A stretch of 64,000 nucleotides of DNA, taken from Aromatoleum evansii (lineage in GTDB: Bacteria; Pseudomonadota; Gammaproteobacteria; Burkholderiales; Rhodocyclaceae). The notes under the pieces were generated by a model. The model was not told where the DNA came from. It saw only the letters and a program-made list of their open reading frames with translations, and made no database searches. Positions 46,454 through 56,038 of this stretch are shown piece by piece; position 1 is the first letter of the stretch; each line of letters opens with the position of its first letter. Made by a program: the position numbers and the translations under genes. The stretch is from assembly GCF_012910805.1 (NCBI RefSeq), contig NZ_WTVK01000010.1, positions 1 to 64,000 of the forward strand. The letters are read 5' to 3'.

Positions 46454-47428
46454 ATGGACGTACTGACGCTGCTGTTTGCACTTGCCACCTTCATCGCGGT
46501 GGTGCTGTTTCTGGAAGGTGCCTACCTTTGGTGGACTTCCACCCACAGCCCCGAGGTGAAGCGGCTCAATCGCCGACTGGAGGAGGTCGCGACCGGTGTC
46601 CAAGGGGCAAAACCCGCCTCCCTGTTCAAGGACGAGAGCGCCTCGGGCTCCGCCGCCGGTGACCGGCTCCTCGCCGCAATTCCGCGCCTGGGTGGAGTGA
46701 ACCGCCTCATCGTGCAGTCGCGCCTCGATCTGACGCTCGCCCAGTTTCTCGGTTGGACGGTGGCACTCGGGGCGGTGGGCTTTGCACTCCCCTTGCTGCT
46801 GAACCGGCCGGTGATCCTAGGGATTTTCGGCGCTGCGATCCTGGCAACGCTGCCAACCTTGTACGTGATCCGTGCGCGTACCCAGCACATGCAGGAGTTC
46901 GAGCGCCAGCTGCCCGAGGCACTCGATCTGATGGGCCGCGCGCTGCGTGCCGGTCACGCCTTCCCGACCGCGATCAAGATGGTGGCCGACGAGATGAAGG
47001 ATCCGATCGGAGGCGAGTTCCGCATCCTGTTCGACGAGATGAACTACGGCGTGCCGCAGCAAACCGCGCTGCTGAACCTTGCCTCGCGCACCGACAGCAC
47101 CGACCTCAGCTACTTCGTGATCGCTGTGCTGATCCAGCGCGACTCGGGCGGCAATCTCGCAGAACTGCTCGACAACATCAGCTCGATCATCCGTGCGCGG
47201 CTCAAGCTGTATGGCGAGATCCGCACGCTGTCGGCCGAGGGGCGCCTTTCCGCTTGGATCCTGGGCAGCCTGCCCTTCGCGACGGCGGCAATGATCAACA
47301 TCGTCAATCCCGGTTTCATGAAGGTGCTGTGGGAAGACCCCGCCGGCATCAATTTCATCTACGGCGCGCTGGTGATGATGGTGTTTGGCGTCCTGTGGAT
47401 GCGCAAGATCATCCGCATCCACGTATAG
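46454..47428 (+). CDS. tadB: Inner-membrane platform protein TadB
   Basis: This 324-residue GspF-like platform protein has an N-terminal helix (about 4-26), a helix pair (about 95-140), a cytoplasmic T2SSF domain (about 160-270: LPEALDLMGRALRAGHAFPT, FDEMNYGVPQQTAL, QRDSGGNLAELLDNIS) and two C-terminal helices. The start at 46454 is 8 bases after the cpaF stop; an upstream in-frame Met lies inside cpaF. It is the partner of TadC in the inner-membrane assembly platform. Confidence 0.94.
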   Translation: MDVLTLLFALATFIAVVLFLEGAYLWWTSTHSPEVKRLNRRLEEVATGVQGAKPASLFKDESASGSAAGDRLLAAIPRLGGVNRLIVQSRLDLTLAQFLGWTVALGAVGFALPLLLNRPVILGIFGAAILATLPTLYVIRARTQHMQEFERQLPEALDLMGRALRAGHAFPTAIKMVADEMKDPIGGEFRILFDEMNYGVPQQTALLNLASRTDSTDLSYFVIAVLIQRDSGGNLAELLDNISSIIRARLKLYGEIRTLSAEGRLSAWILGSLPFATAAMINIVNPGFMKVLWEDPAGINFIYGALVMMVFGVLWMRKIIRIHV

Positions 47429-47455
47429 CCCGGCGCCACAGAGGAGAACGCAGAC

Positions 47456-48400
47456 ATGGAATATACGCAGATCGCGTTTCTCGGACTGCTGTTCGTTGCA
47501 GTCACGGCCGGCGCTTTTTTCGTGATGAACCTATTCACGCGCTCGGCGACCGCCGAGCGTCTGGATGCACTCGGCGGAGGCGGCAAGACGGTCACTGCGC
47601 CAGCCGTCGACGCGTGGATCGAGCGCACCGTGAAGCTCACCGGCCCGTTCGCCAAGCTGTCGACGCCCGAGGACGGGGGCGAAGCCTCGACGCTGCGAGC
47701 GCGCTTCCTGCACGCGGGCATCCGCAACCCCTCCGCACCCCTCGCGTTCTTCGGCATCAAGACCGTGCTCGCTCTCGGCTTGCCGCTGGTCGCGTATTTC
47801 GCGGTCCTGATCTCGACGCCGGAACTCCAGTTTCAGGGGATGCTCCTCACCGTGCTTTTCGCGGCGGCGATAGGCTACTACCTGCCGAACATCGTGCTGA
47901 ATCGCCTTATCTTCTTGCGCCAGCGCGAAATCTTCGAGACCTTCCCTGATGCACTTGACCTGATGACGGTCTGCGTAGAGGCGGGCCTCGGCGTTGAAGC
48001 GGCTCTCGTGCGCGTCGCCGACGAAATGCAACACAAGAGCGAAGCATTGGCGGAAGAACTACACCTCGTCACACTGGAACTACGCGCCGGCCTCGAACGC
48101 GCGCGCGCCTTGCGCAATCTCGCGATGCGCACCGGCGTCGAAGAGGTCGAGGGTTTCGTCGCAATGATCATCCAGGCCGAACGCTTCGGCACCAGCATCG
48201 CCGCGTCGCTGCGGGTGCATTCGGACATGCTGCGCACTCGTCGCCGTCAGCGGGCCGAAGAAGCCGCCGCGAAGATCGCGTTGAAGCTGCTGTTCCCGCT
48301 GATCTTCTGCATCTTCCCCTCGTTGATGCTCGTGCTGCTCGGGCCGGCGATGATCCAGATCTACCGCATCCTGCTACCGACCATGGCTGGCGGCAACTGA
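47456..48400 (+). CDS. tadC: Inner-membrane platform protein TadC
   Basis: This 314-residue T2SSF-domain protein has an N-terminal helix (about 5-25), helices near 98-145, the cytoplasmic domain (about 165-265: FPDALDLMTVCVEAGLGVEA, EELHLVTLELRAGLERARAL, IIQAERFGTSIAASLRVHSD) and a C-terminal helix pair (LLFPLIFCIFPSLMLVLLGP). It is a paralogue of TadB with the usual TadC order. It is separated from tadB by 27 bases. Confidence 0.94.
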   Translation: MEYTQIAFLGLLFVAVTAGAFFVMNLFTRSATAERLDALGGGGKTVTAPAVDAWIERTVKLTGPFAKLSTPEDGGEASTLRARFLHAGIRNPSAPLAFFGIKTVLALGLPLVAYFAVLISTPELQFQGMLLTVLFAAAIGYYLPNIVLNRLIFLRQREIFETFPDALDLMTVCVEAGLGVEAALVRVADEMQHKSEALAEELHLVTLELRAGLERARALRNLAMRTGVEEVEGFVAMIIQAERFGTSIAASLRVHSDMLRTRRRQRAEEAAAKIALKLLFPLIFCIFPSLMLVLLGPAMIQIYRILLPTMAGGN

Positions 48401-48430
48401 CCGCGACCGACACGCTTTTGGAGAAGGGCA

Positions 48431-49891
48431 ATGAACAGGTACGCACTCACCCTGAAGCCCGTGCTTGCGGCCATCGTCCTCGGCGCCTGCAGCGCCACGC
48501 CGGACATGCCAAAAGACGCATGGAAGATCGCCCCGGTCCAAACCGTGCGCCACGGCGGCACCAACGCCGCCGCGGGTTACTACGCGCTCGGACGGGTCAA
48601 AGAGGGGCAGGGCGCCAACACCCAGGCGGTCGACGCCTACCGCAAGGCGCTCGCAGCCGATCCAACCCACGTTGCGGCATGGAACGCACTCGGTGCGCTG
48701 CAGATGCAGCTCGGCCGCACCGACGAAGGCCTGCAGGCACTGGAGCGCGCCGTGAGCCTGGCCCCGACGACCAGCCATCTGCACAACAACCTCGGCTACG
48801 CCCTGCTGCTCGCTGGTCGTGACGAGGCGGCGGCGAATTCGCTGCGGCGTGCGGTGGAACTGGACGGCAACAATCGTCGCGCGTGGAGCAATCTGGCGAC
48901 GGCATATCGCCGCCAAGGCGCGGACGACCGGGCGGAATTCGCGGAGGCGCGTGCGCGGGGCAATTGGTCCGTTGCGACGGCGACGCCCGCGAAGGCGGCT
49001 CCGGCCTCGCCGCCGGCATTGCCCACCCCCGCGGCTTCCACGACACACGTGCTTTCGACGACCGCCGCAGCGCCGGCCCTCGTCGTGGCGCCCGCGCCCC
49101 AGCCTATGGCACCGCAGCTTCCGACCGTCGACATCGGCCCCGTGACTACCGATCCATCCCCGTACGCCACCCCGATCGCGGCACTGGGGTCGGAACCGTC
49201 TTCCGCCCCTGGAGCCGCCGCACCTGCCGCACCGGTGGCCAGCAGTATCGAAGCCAGGACGGCCACGCTCGGTTTTGCGCCCGTGTCGCCCACGGCGGTC
49301 AGCAAGGCGGCTCCCGCCGTGGCTGTCAGTACGACGCCGCAGGCGACACTCGTGAAGGTCGCGGATAACGTGTTCGAGCTGCGCAATGGCCCCTCTCCTC
49401 GCGATACCGCAGTCGCGGAGGCTGCTGCCATCATCGCTGCTGCGGCCGCGCCGGCCCCGCTTCCGGCGCCCGCCCGGATGGCCGAAGCGGTCAAGGCTTC
49501 ACCCGTCGCAATCGCAGCGCCCTCCCCCACGGCACGCTACGAGATCTCGAACGGTCATGGCGGCGAAGGTCTTGCCCGGCGACTTGCCGGACTCCTCGGC
49601 CAGCAGGGCTTCGCCCGTCCCCGGCTGACGAATCAAACGCCGTACAACCAGGTCAGTTCGGTGATCCAGTATCGGGATGGCTATCGCGCATCGGCGGAAG
49701 CGTTCGCCGCGTTGCTGCCGTTCCAGCCCGAACTCCTCCCCGCCGCGGCCGGCGGCCTTAGGGTCGACGTGCGCCTGGTGCTCGGGCGTGATCTGACGAC
49801 CAGCGATGCGTGCGCCGTGCTGGGTCTGTGCACACGAGTGGCCCGCACACCAGCGCCGAAACTTGCCGCTGCACCGCGCGCACCGAGATAA
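48431..49891 (+). CDS. tadD: TadD-like TPR lipoprotein with LytR_C domain
   Basis: This 486-residue protein has a lipoprotein signal ending VLGAC (Cys 20) and three to four TPR repeats (about 45-170: AAGYYALGRVKEGQGANTQA, HVAAWNALGALQMQLGRTDE, HLHNNLGYALLLAGRDEAAA). A long Ala/Pro-rich linker follows (about 180-370). The C-terminal LytR_C-type domain (about 375-470) contains ARYEISNGHGGEGLARRLAG and VSSVIQYRDGYRASAEAFAA. The N-terminal part is a standard TadD; the added LytR_C domain is seen in some betaproteobacterial Tad loci. It is the last gene before the locus terminator. Confidence 0.9.
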   Translation: MNRYALTLKPVLAAIVLGACSATPDMPKDAWKIAPVQTVRHGGTNAAAGYYALGRVKEGQGANTQAVDAYRKALAADPTHVAAWNALGALQMQLGRTDEGLQALERAVSLAPTTSHLHNNLGYALLLAGRDEAAANSLRRAVELDGNNRRAWSNLATAYRRQGADDRAEFAEARARGNWSVATATPAKAAPASPPALPTPAASTTHVLSTTAAAPALVVAPAPQPMAPQLPTVDIGPVTTDPSPYATPIAALGSEPSSAPGAAAPAAPVASSIEARTATLGFAPVSPTAVSKAAPAVAVSTTPQATLVKVADNVFELRNGPSPRDTAVAEAAAIIAAAAAPAPLPAPARMAEAVKASPVAIAAPSPTARYEISNGHGGEGLARRLAGLLGQQGFARPRLTNQTPYNQVSSVIQYRDGYRASAEAFAALLPFQPELLPAAAGGLRVDVRLVLGRDLTTSDACAVLGLCTRVARTPAPKLAAAPRAPR

Positions 49892-49910
49892 CACCGAGCC
49901 CCAAAGAACA

Positions 49911-49947
49911 AGCCCCCGCGGGCGCGAGCCTCGCGGGGGCTTTTTTT
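49911..49947 (+). terminator. Intrinsic terminator of the Tad locus
   Basis: A ten-base stem AGCCCCCGCG (49911-49920) pairs with CGCGGGGGCT (49932-49941) and is followed by seven T residues. It lies 20 bases after the tadD stop and between convergent genes, closing the 13.7 kb pilus locus. Confidence 0.93.
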
Positions 49948-49988
49948 GTACCGCGACACATGACGTGTCGCGGACTTCCTGCTGACGC

Positions 49989-51665
49989 TTAGTGCGACGC
50001 AGCGGTCGCTGCGCCCACGCCCGTCTGCGCACGCACGTACTGGTCGTCGAAGGCTTCGATTTCCTTTTGTGCGGCAACGCTGGAGTCCATCTTCGACACC
50101 ACGATCGCGAGGATGAAGGCGATCGGCATCGAAAACAGGGCCGGCTGCGTGTAGGGGAAGATCGCGGCCGCATTGTGCAGCACGTCGACCCACACCGACT
50201 TCGACAGCACGACGAAGGTCACGGCGCTGGCGAGGCCGCAGTAGCCGCCCCACAGCGCGCCACGGGTGGTCAGGCCCTTCCAGTACATCGACAGGATCAG
50301 CACCGGGAAGTTGGCCGAGGCCGCCACGCCGAAGGCCAGCGCAACCATGAACGCGATGTTCATCTTCTCGAAGGCCATGCCGAGCAGGATCGCGACGATG
50401 CCCAGACCGATGGTGGCGAACTTCGACACCTTCAGCTCGGTGGTTTCCGACGCCTTGCCCTTCATGATGACGCGGGCGTAGATGTCGTGCGAGATCGCCG
50501 AGGCGCCCGCCAGTGCGAGACCGGCGACGACCGCGAGGATGGTCGCGAAGGCCACGGCCGACAGGAAGCCCAGCAGCAGGTTGCCGCCGACCGCCTTGGC
50601 GAGGTGCATGGCGATCATGTTGCCGCCGCCGATGACCTTGCCGCCCAGCTGGCCGCCCTCGAAGAACTCGGGGTTGGTGCCGACGATCAGGATCGCGCAC
50701 AGGCCCATGATGGCGATGACGTTGAAGAAGTACGCGACGATACCCGAGGCGTAGAGCACCGACTTGCGCGCTTCCTTGGCGTCGGTGACGGTGAAGAAGC
50801 GCATCAGGATGTGCGGCAGGCCGGCGGTGCCGAACATCAGGCCCAGGCCGAGCGAGATCGCGGTGACCGGATCGGCGAGCAGGCTGCCCGGGGCGAGCAG
50901 CTTGCCGCCCAGCTTGTGCACTTCCATCGCGCGGGTGGTCAGCTCGTCGAAGCTGAAGCCGAACTGGCTGAACGCCAGCAGCATCACGGAGGTGCCACCG
51001 ATCAACAGCATGCAGGCCTTGATGATCTGCACCCAGGTCGTCGCGACCATGCCGCCGAAGGTGACGTACACCATCATCAGGGCGCCGACCACGAACAGCG
51101 CGATGTTGTAGTCGAGGCCGAACAGCAGCTTGATGAGCTGGCCGGCGCCGACCATCTGGGCGACGAGGTAGAAGCACACGACGGTCAGCGAGCTGACGGC
51201 GGCCATCGTGCGCACCTTGCCCTGGTCGAGGCGGTAGGCGGTGATGTCGGCGAACGTGAACTTGCCGAGGTTGCGCAGGCGTTCGGCCATCAGGAACAGG
51301 ATGATGGGCCAGCCGACGAAGAAGGCGATCATGTAGATGTATGCGTCCACGCCTTGCGTGTACATCATGGCGGTGAGACCGAGGAGGGTCGCCGCGGACA
51401 TGTAGTCACCAGCGATCGCCAGGCCGTTCTGCCAGCCGGTGATGCCGCCGCCGGCGGTGTAGAAGTCCGACGTCGACTTGGTACGCGAGGCGGCCCAGTA
51501 GGTGATGCCCAGCGTCAGCATCACGAAGACGAAGAACATCAGGATTGCGTGCAGGTTGAGGCCCTGCTTTTCCGTCTGGGCGATGGCATCGCCGGCAACG
51601 GCCGAAGCGGCCACGGACAGCGAGAACAGGCCGGCGGCCAGGCGCGAAATAACGGAGGCTTTCAT
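49989..51665 (-). CDS. actP: Cation/acetate symporter ActP
   Basis: This 558-residue sodium:solute symporter family protein has a cleavable-type N-terminal segment (about 1-30) and about 13 transmembrane helices. ActP motifs include [20 protein letters not shown] followed by [32 protein letters not shown] and [20 protein letters not shown]-like sequence. It takes up acetate and related short-chain acids, including propionate in some relatives. Its ATG overlaps the yjcH stop by one base (TAATG), which indicates translational coupling. It fits the acid-oriented metabolism elsewhere in the window. Confidence 0.95.
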   Translation of the reverse strand: MKASVISRLAAGLFSLSVAASAVAGDAIAQTEKQGLNLHAILMFFVFVMLTLGITYWAASRTKSTSDFYTAGGGITGWQNGLAIAGDYMSAATLLGLTAMMYTQGVDAYIYMIAFFVGWPIILFLMAERLRNLGKFTFADITAYRLDQGKVRTMAAVSSLTVVCFYLVAQMVGAGQLIKLLFGLDYNIALFVVGALMMVYVTFGGMVATTWVQIIKACMLLIGGTSVMLLAFSQFGFSFDELTTRAMEVHKLGGKLLAPGSLLADPVTAISLGLGLMFGTAGLPHILMRFFTVTDAKEARKSVLYASGIVAYFFNVIAIMGLCAILIVGTNPEFFEGGQLGGKVIGGGNMIAMHLAKAVGGNLLLGFLSAVAFATILAVVAGLALAGASAISHDIYARVIMKGKASETTELKVSKFATIGLGIVAILLGMAFEKMNIAFMVALAFGVAASANFPVLILSMYWKGLTTRGALWGGYCGLASAVTFVVLSKSVWVDVLHNAAAIFPYTQPALFSMPIAFILAIVVSKMDSSVAAQKEIEAFDDQYVRAQTGVGAATAASH

Positions 51666-51985
51666 TATTTTTCCTCCTTCAGCGCAGCGCGCACGATTTC
51701 ATTGTTGATGTCGTCGAACTCGCCGTTGGCGCGACGCACATAGACCAGGGTCAGCACCCAGAAGAACACGAACTGGAACAGGCCGACGGCGACGCCGAAG
51801 GTCAGGTTGCTGCCTTCCGACAGCCGCTGCGCGATGAGCCCGGGCGCGAACGCGACGAGCATCACGAAGCCGTAGAAGATCGCCAGCACGACGATCGACA
51901 GGATCGTGGCAAAGCGGGTCCGCTTCGCGACGAGTTCCGCAAAACGCGGATTGCGCCTGATGTGCGCATACATTGAAACCGACAT
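51665..51985 (-). CDS. yjcH: DUF485 inner-membrane protein YjcH
   Basis: This 106-residue two-helix membrane protein of the DUF485/YjcH family has [29 protein letters not shown] and a second helix [20 protein letters not shown]. It is nearly always found with actP and probably supports the symporter. The ATG at 51985 ([15 protein letters not shown]) has GAGGGAGAGG upstream; the longer frame carries a start at 52033 with GGAGG too close to it, so I prefer 51985. Confidence 0.9.
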   Translation of the reverse strand: MSVSMYAHIRRNPRFAELVAKRTRFATILSIVVLAIFYGFVMLVAFAPGLIAQRLSEGSNLTFGVAVGLFQFVFFWVLTLVYVRRANGEFDDINNEIVRAALKEEK

Positions 51986-52080
51986 TCCCTCTCCCTCCAA
52001 GAAAAGCAACGATGTCACGCTGCTCCTCCACATTCCTCCTTCAGCCGACCCGATGTCTGTCGCACCGGTGCCGACGGGCG

Positions 52081-52094
52081 GATGATATATCATC
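52081..52094. promoter_or_regulatory. Perfect AT-rich palindrome upstream of yjcH and ech
   Basis: GATGATATATCATC is a perfect 14-base palindrome in the divergent gap between yjcH-actP and the enoyl-CoA hydratase gene. It could be an operator for the acetate-uptake operon. No matching copy was noticed elsewhere in the window. Confidence 0.4.
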
Positions 52095-52100
52095 TACAAG

Positions 52101-52130
52101 ACTCCATACCACTACGTATGGAGTTTTTTT
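52101..52130 (+). terminator. Orphan intrinsic terminator before the ech gene
   Basis: A nine-base stem ACTCCATAC / GTATGGAGT with loop CACTAC is followed by seven T residues. No plus-strand gene lies upstream within the divergent gap, so it would end either a leader transcript of the downstream hydratase gene or a small or antisense RNA running across the yjcH promoter. Confidence 0.75.
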
Positions 52131-52188
52131 AATTCCTTGATAAATTGAATTTTTCTACCATTCCCGAAACGAGCGAGGGACCCCGGAC

Positions 52189-52971
52189 ATGAGCGGCGAG
52201 ATCTTCTTTTCCACCGATGGCGACATCGCCACGCTGACCCTCTCCAACCCCGACAAGCTCAACGCGATCGATTCCGCGATGTGGGTCGCGCTGCGTGAAG
52301 CCTTCGAGCGCATCGCTGCAACGCCCGCGCTGCGCTGCGTGATCCTGCGCGGCGCAGGCGACAAGGCCTTCGCGGCGGGCGGCGACATCGAGGAATTCCT
52401 GACCGTGCGCGCGACCGTAGACGACGCGCTGCACTACCACGACACGCTGGTCGCGGCGGCGCTGGATGCGATCCGCGCGTGCGCAATTCCCACGGTTGCC
52501 GCGATTCAGGGGGCCTGCGTCGGCGGCGGCCTGGAGATCGCCGGCTGTTGCGACCTACGCATCGCGGGCGAGTCGGCACGTTTCGGCGCGCCGATCAACC
52601 GCCTGGGCTTCTCGATGTATCCGGGCGAGATGGCGGGCCTGCTGGATCTGGTCGGCCCGGCGGTGCTGCTGGAGATCCTGCTCGAGGGGCGCATCCTCGA
52701 CGCGCGCGAGGCGCTGCAGAAGGGCTTGCTGACGCGCGTGACCGACGACGAGAAGGTGCTCGACGAGGCCCGCGCGAGCGCCGCGCGCATCGTCGCCGGC
52801 GCGCCGCTGGTTGCGCGCTGGCACAAGCAGTGGGTGCACCGGCTGATGCGCGGCGGCGCCTTGAGCGACGAAGAAAAGCGCGCAGCCTTCGACTTCCTCG
52901 CGACCGACGACTACAAGGAGGGCCTCGAAGCCTTCTTCGCGAAGCGCAAACCGGTGTTCAACGGGCGCTGA
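52189..52971 (+). CDS. Enoyl-CoA hydratase/isomerase family protein
   Basis: This 260-residue crotonase-fold protein has an oxyanion-hole region LRGAGDKAFAAGGDIEEF (about 56-73) and GACVGGGLEIAGCCDLRIAG (about 107-126). After the second motif the usual catalytic Glu segment (PExGL..PGxGG) is altered to INRLGFSMYPGEMAGLLDLV, so the exact reaction is uncertain (hydratase, isomerase or other crotonase chemistry). It is monocistronic. An orphan terminator lies about 60 bases upstream of its start codon. A role in acyl-CoA metabolism is consistent with neighbouring acetate uptake. Confidence 0.85.
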   Translation: MSGEIFFSTDGDIATLTLSNPDKLNAIDSAMWVALREAFERIAATPALRCVILRGAGDKAFAAGGDIEEFLTVRATVDDALHYHDTLVAAALDAIRACAIPTVAAIQGACVGGGLEIAGCCDLRIAGESARFGAPINRLGFSMYPGEMAGLLDLVGPAVLLEILLEGRILDAREALQKGLLTRVTDDEKVLDEARASAARIVAGAPLVARWHKQWVHRLMRGGALSDEEKRAAFDFLATDDYKEGLEAFFAKRKPVFNGR

Positions 52972-53022
52972 CCGGCCCCCTCCAGGCCGCTCCCACAACA
53001 ACATCCGGTCGCCGGCATGCGA

Positions 53023-54489
53023 TCACGCACCCCACGCTGCCGGCAGCACCGCCGAAAGATCCAGATTCGCCGCCACGCTGTCCGCCAGGCGATCGAGATC
53101 CGCTTCGCGCCGCGCCGCAAGATCGACCGTCTCGACCTCCCCCGCCCCGGCCCACGCAAGCAGGGAAGACAAGGCTTCGGGCGTGTCGAGGAGGCCATGG
53201 AGATAGGTTCCGAGGATCTGCCCGTCGGCCGATAGCGCACCATCGGGGCGCCCATCGGCGAAGCGTAGCGCTGGGCGCTCGAGCGCCGCGCCGCGGCTCA
53301 CGCCCATGTGGATCTCGTAGCCGGCGACCGCCGCTCCGCCCGGCAGGCACAGACTCCCGCTGCGGTTTTCGAGCTGTTTTTCGGCTTCCAGCACCGTTTC
53401 CATGTCGAGCAGGCCCAGCCCCGCGGCAGTGTTCGCGCTTCCTTCGAGCCCCAGCGGGTCGGCCAGCGCACCACCGAGCATCTGGAAGCCGCCGCAGATG
53501 CCGATCACCTTGCCGCCGTAGCGCAGGTGCCGCTTGATCGCGGGCTCCCAGCCCTGCGCACGCAGCCAGGCGAGGTCGGCCTGCACGCTCTTGGATCCGG
53601 GCAGCACGATCAGGTCGGCGGGCGGTATGGCCTGGCCCGGGCCGACCCAGCGGAAATCGACCTGCGGATGCAGGCGCAGCGCGTCGAGGTCGGTGTGGTT
53701 GGAGATGCGCGGATAGACCGGCGCGACGACGCGCAGGCGCGCTTCGCGCTTGTCGACACGAGCTTCGCCGAGCGCGTCCTCGGCGTCGAGGAAGAGGCCG
53801 TGCAGGTAGGGCAGCACGCCCAGCACCGGCCGGCCGGTGCGTTCCTCCAGCCAATCCAGGCCGGACTGCAGCAGGCCGATGTCACCGCGGAAGCGGTTGA
53901 TGACGAAGCCTTTCACGCGCGCCTGCTCCGATGGCGACAGCAGCTCGAGGGTGCCCACGAGATGGGCGAACACGCCGCCGCGGTCGATGTCGGCGACGAG
54001 GATCACCGGCACGTCGGCGGCTTCGGCGAAGCCCATGTTGGCGATGTCACGATCGCGCAGGTTGATCTCCGCCGGGCTCCCCGCGCCTTCGACCAGCACG
54101 CAATCGTAGGCGCTCGTGAGGCGGTCCCAGGACTGCATCACGGCCTTCATCGCGGTCGGCTTGTAGGCGTGGTAGTCGCGCGCCGACAGGTTGGCGGCGA
54201 CCTTGCCATGGATGACGACCTGCGCGCCGATGTCGGTGGAGGGCTTGAGCAGCACGGGATTGAAGTCGGTATGCGGTGCCACGCCGGCGGCGAGCGCCTG
54301 CAGCGCCTGCGCGCGGCCGATTTCGCCGCCGTCCGCCGTCACCGCCGAGTTGAGCGCCATGTTCTGCGGCTTGAACGGCGCCACGCGCACGCCGCGACGC
54401 GCCAGCACCCGCGCGATGCCCGCGACCAGCGTGCTCTTGCCCGCATCGGAGGTCGTTCCCTGCACCATCAGGGTGATTGCTTGCGGCAT
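53023..54489 (-). CDS. cobQ: Cobyric acid synthase CobQ
   Basis: This 488-residue glutamine-dependent amidotransferase makes the b, d, e and g amides of cobyric acid. The N-terminal dethiobiotin-synthetase-like ATPase part has [20 protein letters not shown] (about 8-27), [12 protein letters not shown] and [20 protein letters not shown]. The C-terminal GATase1_3 domain (about 255-450) has the nucleophile Cys in [11 protein letters not shown] and a terminal His in GTYLHGLLD. The start at 54489 ([11 protein letters not shown]) is typical; an upstream start eight codons earlier lacks similarity. It is divergent from cbiB. Confidence 0.95.
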   Translation of the reverse strand: MPQAITLMVQGTTSDAGKSTLVAGIARVLARRGVRVAPFKPQNMALNSAVTADGGEIGRAQALQALAAGVAPHTDFNPVLLKPSTDIGAQVVIHGKVAANLSARDYHAYKPTAMKAVMQSWDRLTSAYDCVLVEGAGSPAEINLRDRDIANMGFAEAADVPVILVADIDRGGVFAHLVGTLELLSPSEQARVKGFVINRFRGDIGLLQSGLDWLEERTGRPVLGVLPYLHGLFLDAEDALGEARVDKREARLRVVAPVYPRISNHTDLDALRLHPQVDFRWVGPGQAIPPADLIVLPGSKSVQADLAWLRAQGWEPAIKRHLRYGGKVIGICGGFQMLGGALADPLGLEGSANTAAGLGLLDMETVLEAEKQLENRSGSLCLPGGAAVAGYEIHMGVSRGAALERPALRFADGRPDGALSADGQILGTYLHGLLDTPEALSSLLAWAGAGEVETVDLAARREADLDRLADSVAANLDLSAVLPAAWGA

Positions 54490-54554
54490 GGCGTAGAATC
54501 CCGGCTCGTTCAAAGCGGCGGATTATCGCCGATTACTAACGCCGCAACTAAACA

Positions 54555-54594
54555 CCGTTCGGGCGGAGCCCTTCGACAGGCTCAGAGCGAACGG
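54555..54594. repeat. Dispersed fold-back repeat between cobQ and cbiB
   Basis: Arms CCGTTCGGGCGGAGCC and GGCTCAGAGCGAACGG match the mcm-leader copy at 27226-27265, with one changed base. Shared flanks (ATTACT near 54532 and TTGATTGCCG at 54601) extend the common unit. Confidence 0.88.
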
Positions 54595-54635
54595 TTGTTG
54601 TTGATTGCCGACTTGCTAACCCGGAAGTGAAAATA

Positions 54636-54720
54636 CCGTTCGGGCTGAGCCTGTCGAAGCCCTGCCCGTGCTCTTCGACAAGCCTGTCCTGAGCCAGTCG
54701 AAGGACTCAGAGCAGACGGT
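54636..54720. repeat. Compound, diverged GTTCG-CTGAG repeat before cbiB
   Basis: CCGTTCGGGCTGAGCCTGTC begins the unit, which then repeats partial motifs (CTTCGACAAGC, TCCTGAGCC, GTCGAAGGAC) and ends GCAGACGGT. It appears to be two nested copies. Its reading frame runs into cbiB, which misleads start calling for that gene. Confidence 0.8.
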
Positions 54721-54754
54721 TGTACTGAATTTCCGCCTTGATTGCTTCGCGCCG

Positions 54755-55681
54755 ATGATTTCCCTGTTCGTCAAACTCCTCGCCGGCATCGCGCTCGACC
54801 ACCTGCTCGGCGAGCCGCGCCGCTGGCATCCGCTGGTCGGTTTCGGCCGCTGGGCCGGTTGGCTGGAAGCGCGCCTGCGCCCGCAGCTGCCGACCCGCGC
54901 GGGCGGACTGCTTGCGTGGCTGCTGGCGATCGGACCGTGGCTCGCACTCGCGCTGTGGCTGCGCGTAAGCCATCCCGCCGCGCACTGGGTCGTCGACATC
55001 GGCCTGCTCTATTTCGCGCTCGGCGCGCGCAGCCTCGCGCAGCATGCGGAGGCCATCGCCGCACCGCTCGCGGCCGGGGACCTCGACATGGCGCGCGAGC
55101 GCGTGGGCTGGATCGTCAGCCGCGACACGCGTGCGCTGGACGAAGCCGACGTCGCCAAGGCAGGCACCGAGTCGGTGCTGGAGAACGGCAACGATGCGGT
55201 GTTCGGCGCGCTGTTCTGGTTCTGCGTCGCGGGCGGCGCCGGCGCGCTGGTGTTTCGCCTCGCCAACACGCTGGACGCGATGTGGGGCTACCGCACGGAA
55301 CGCTTCATCCGTTTCGGCTGGGCGGCGGCGCGCCTCGACGATGTGCTGAACTGGTTGCCGGCGCGGCTCACCGCGCTGACCTACGCGCTGCTCGGCCGCA
55401 GCCGCGACGCGCTGGCGTGCTGGCGCGCGCAGGCGCCAGCGTGGGACAGCCCCAACGCCGGGCCGGTGATGGCCGCGGGCGCGGGTGCGCTGGGCGTGCA
55501 GCTCGGCGGCGCGGCGATCTACCACGGCCGCGAGGAGGTCCGCCCGCCGCTCGGCTGCGGCCGCACGCCCGACGCCGCCAGCGTGCGCGCGGCGGTGCAA
55601 CTGATGCGGCACGGCATGTGGTTGTGGCTGGGGGTGTTCGCCGCGGGAGCGCTCCTCACGGCATGGGCGGGCACAGCATGA
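54755..55681 (+). CDS. cbiB: Adenosylcobinamide-phosphate synthase CbiB
   Basis: This 308-residue inner-membrane protein joins adenosylcobyric acid with aminopropanol phosphate. Family motifs are [20 protein letters not shown] at the start, [40 protein letters not shown] and [20 protein letters not shown]. There are four to five membrane segments. The ATG at 54755 ([17 protein letters not shown]) is chosen; the frame upstream encodes only translated repeat. It is followed by cobD, which supplies the aminopropanol phosphate. Some systems name this gene cobD and the decarboxylase cobC. Confidence 0.94.
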   Translation: MISLFVKLLAGIALDHLLGEPRRWHPLVGFGRWAGWLEARLRPQLPTRAGGLLAWLLAIGPWLALALWLRVSHPAAHWVVDIGLLYFALGARSLAQHAEAIAAPLAAGDLDMARERVGWIVSRDTRALDEADVAKAGTESVLENGNDAVFGALFWFCVAGGAGALVFRLANTLDAMWGYRTERFIRFGWAAARLDDVLNWLPARLTALTYALLGRSRDALACWRAQAPAWDSPNAGPVMAAGAGALGVQLGGAAIYHGREEVRPPLGCGRTPDAASVRAAVQLMRHGMWLWLGVFAAGALLTAWAGTA

Positions 55682-55734
55682 CGCGCCTCGCGGGAGCCTT
55701 GCCTCCTTTCCCCAGGGCAATCGCACGAACCCGT

Positions 55735-55832
55735 GTAGGGCGGGAGGAGCGCAGCGTATCCCGCCGGTTCAGGGGGCGGAGGCAATTCAGGGGCCGCACG
55801 GCGGGATACGCCTTCGGCTCCTCCCGCCCTAC
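55735..55832. repeat. Long fold-back repeat between cbiB and cobD
   Basis: Outer arms GTAGGGCGGGAGGAGC and GCTCCTCCCGCCCTAC are exact complements; inner arms GCGTATCCCGCCG and CGGCGGGATACGC also pair. The central 40 bases are unpaired. It differs from the two other repeat families here. The 357-base gap 55682-56038 shows no gene. Confidence 0.85.
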
Positions 55833-55925
55833 GAGTCCGTGCTTTCAAGAACAATTCCGTAAGCAAGCCAACGACAAGCGGATTCATGCGATCGTTCTGC
55901 CCCCTCAGCCCGATGCATTGCGGGC

Positions 55926-55954
55926 CGAGCCGTTCGACAAGCTCAGTGCGAACG
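55926..55954. repeat. Dispersed GTTCG-CTGAG repeat before cobD
   Basis: CGAGCCGTTCGACAAGC followed by TCAGTGCGAACG is a single diverged unit of the family that brackets the GIY-YIG gene. Confidence 0.75.
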
Positions 55955-56038
55955 CTTGGACGAGCGCCCGGACAATGCCTTCGATCTCCGGCCGATGCGC
56001 AGCTGAAGCCGTTCCCGCAATCGCATTGAGGGGCCGGA

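Noticed and set aside
54668-54754. N-terminal extension of CbiB starting at 54668
   Set aside because: The extra 29 codons are a translation of the dispersed repeat ([13 protein letters not shown]) and have no similarity to CbiB proteins; the ATG at 54755 gives the family start.
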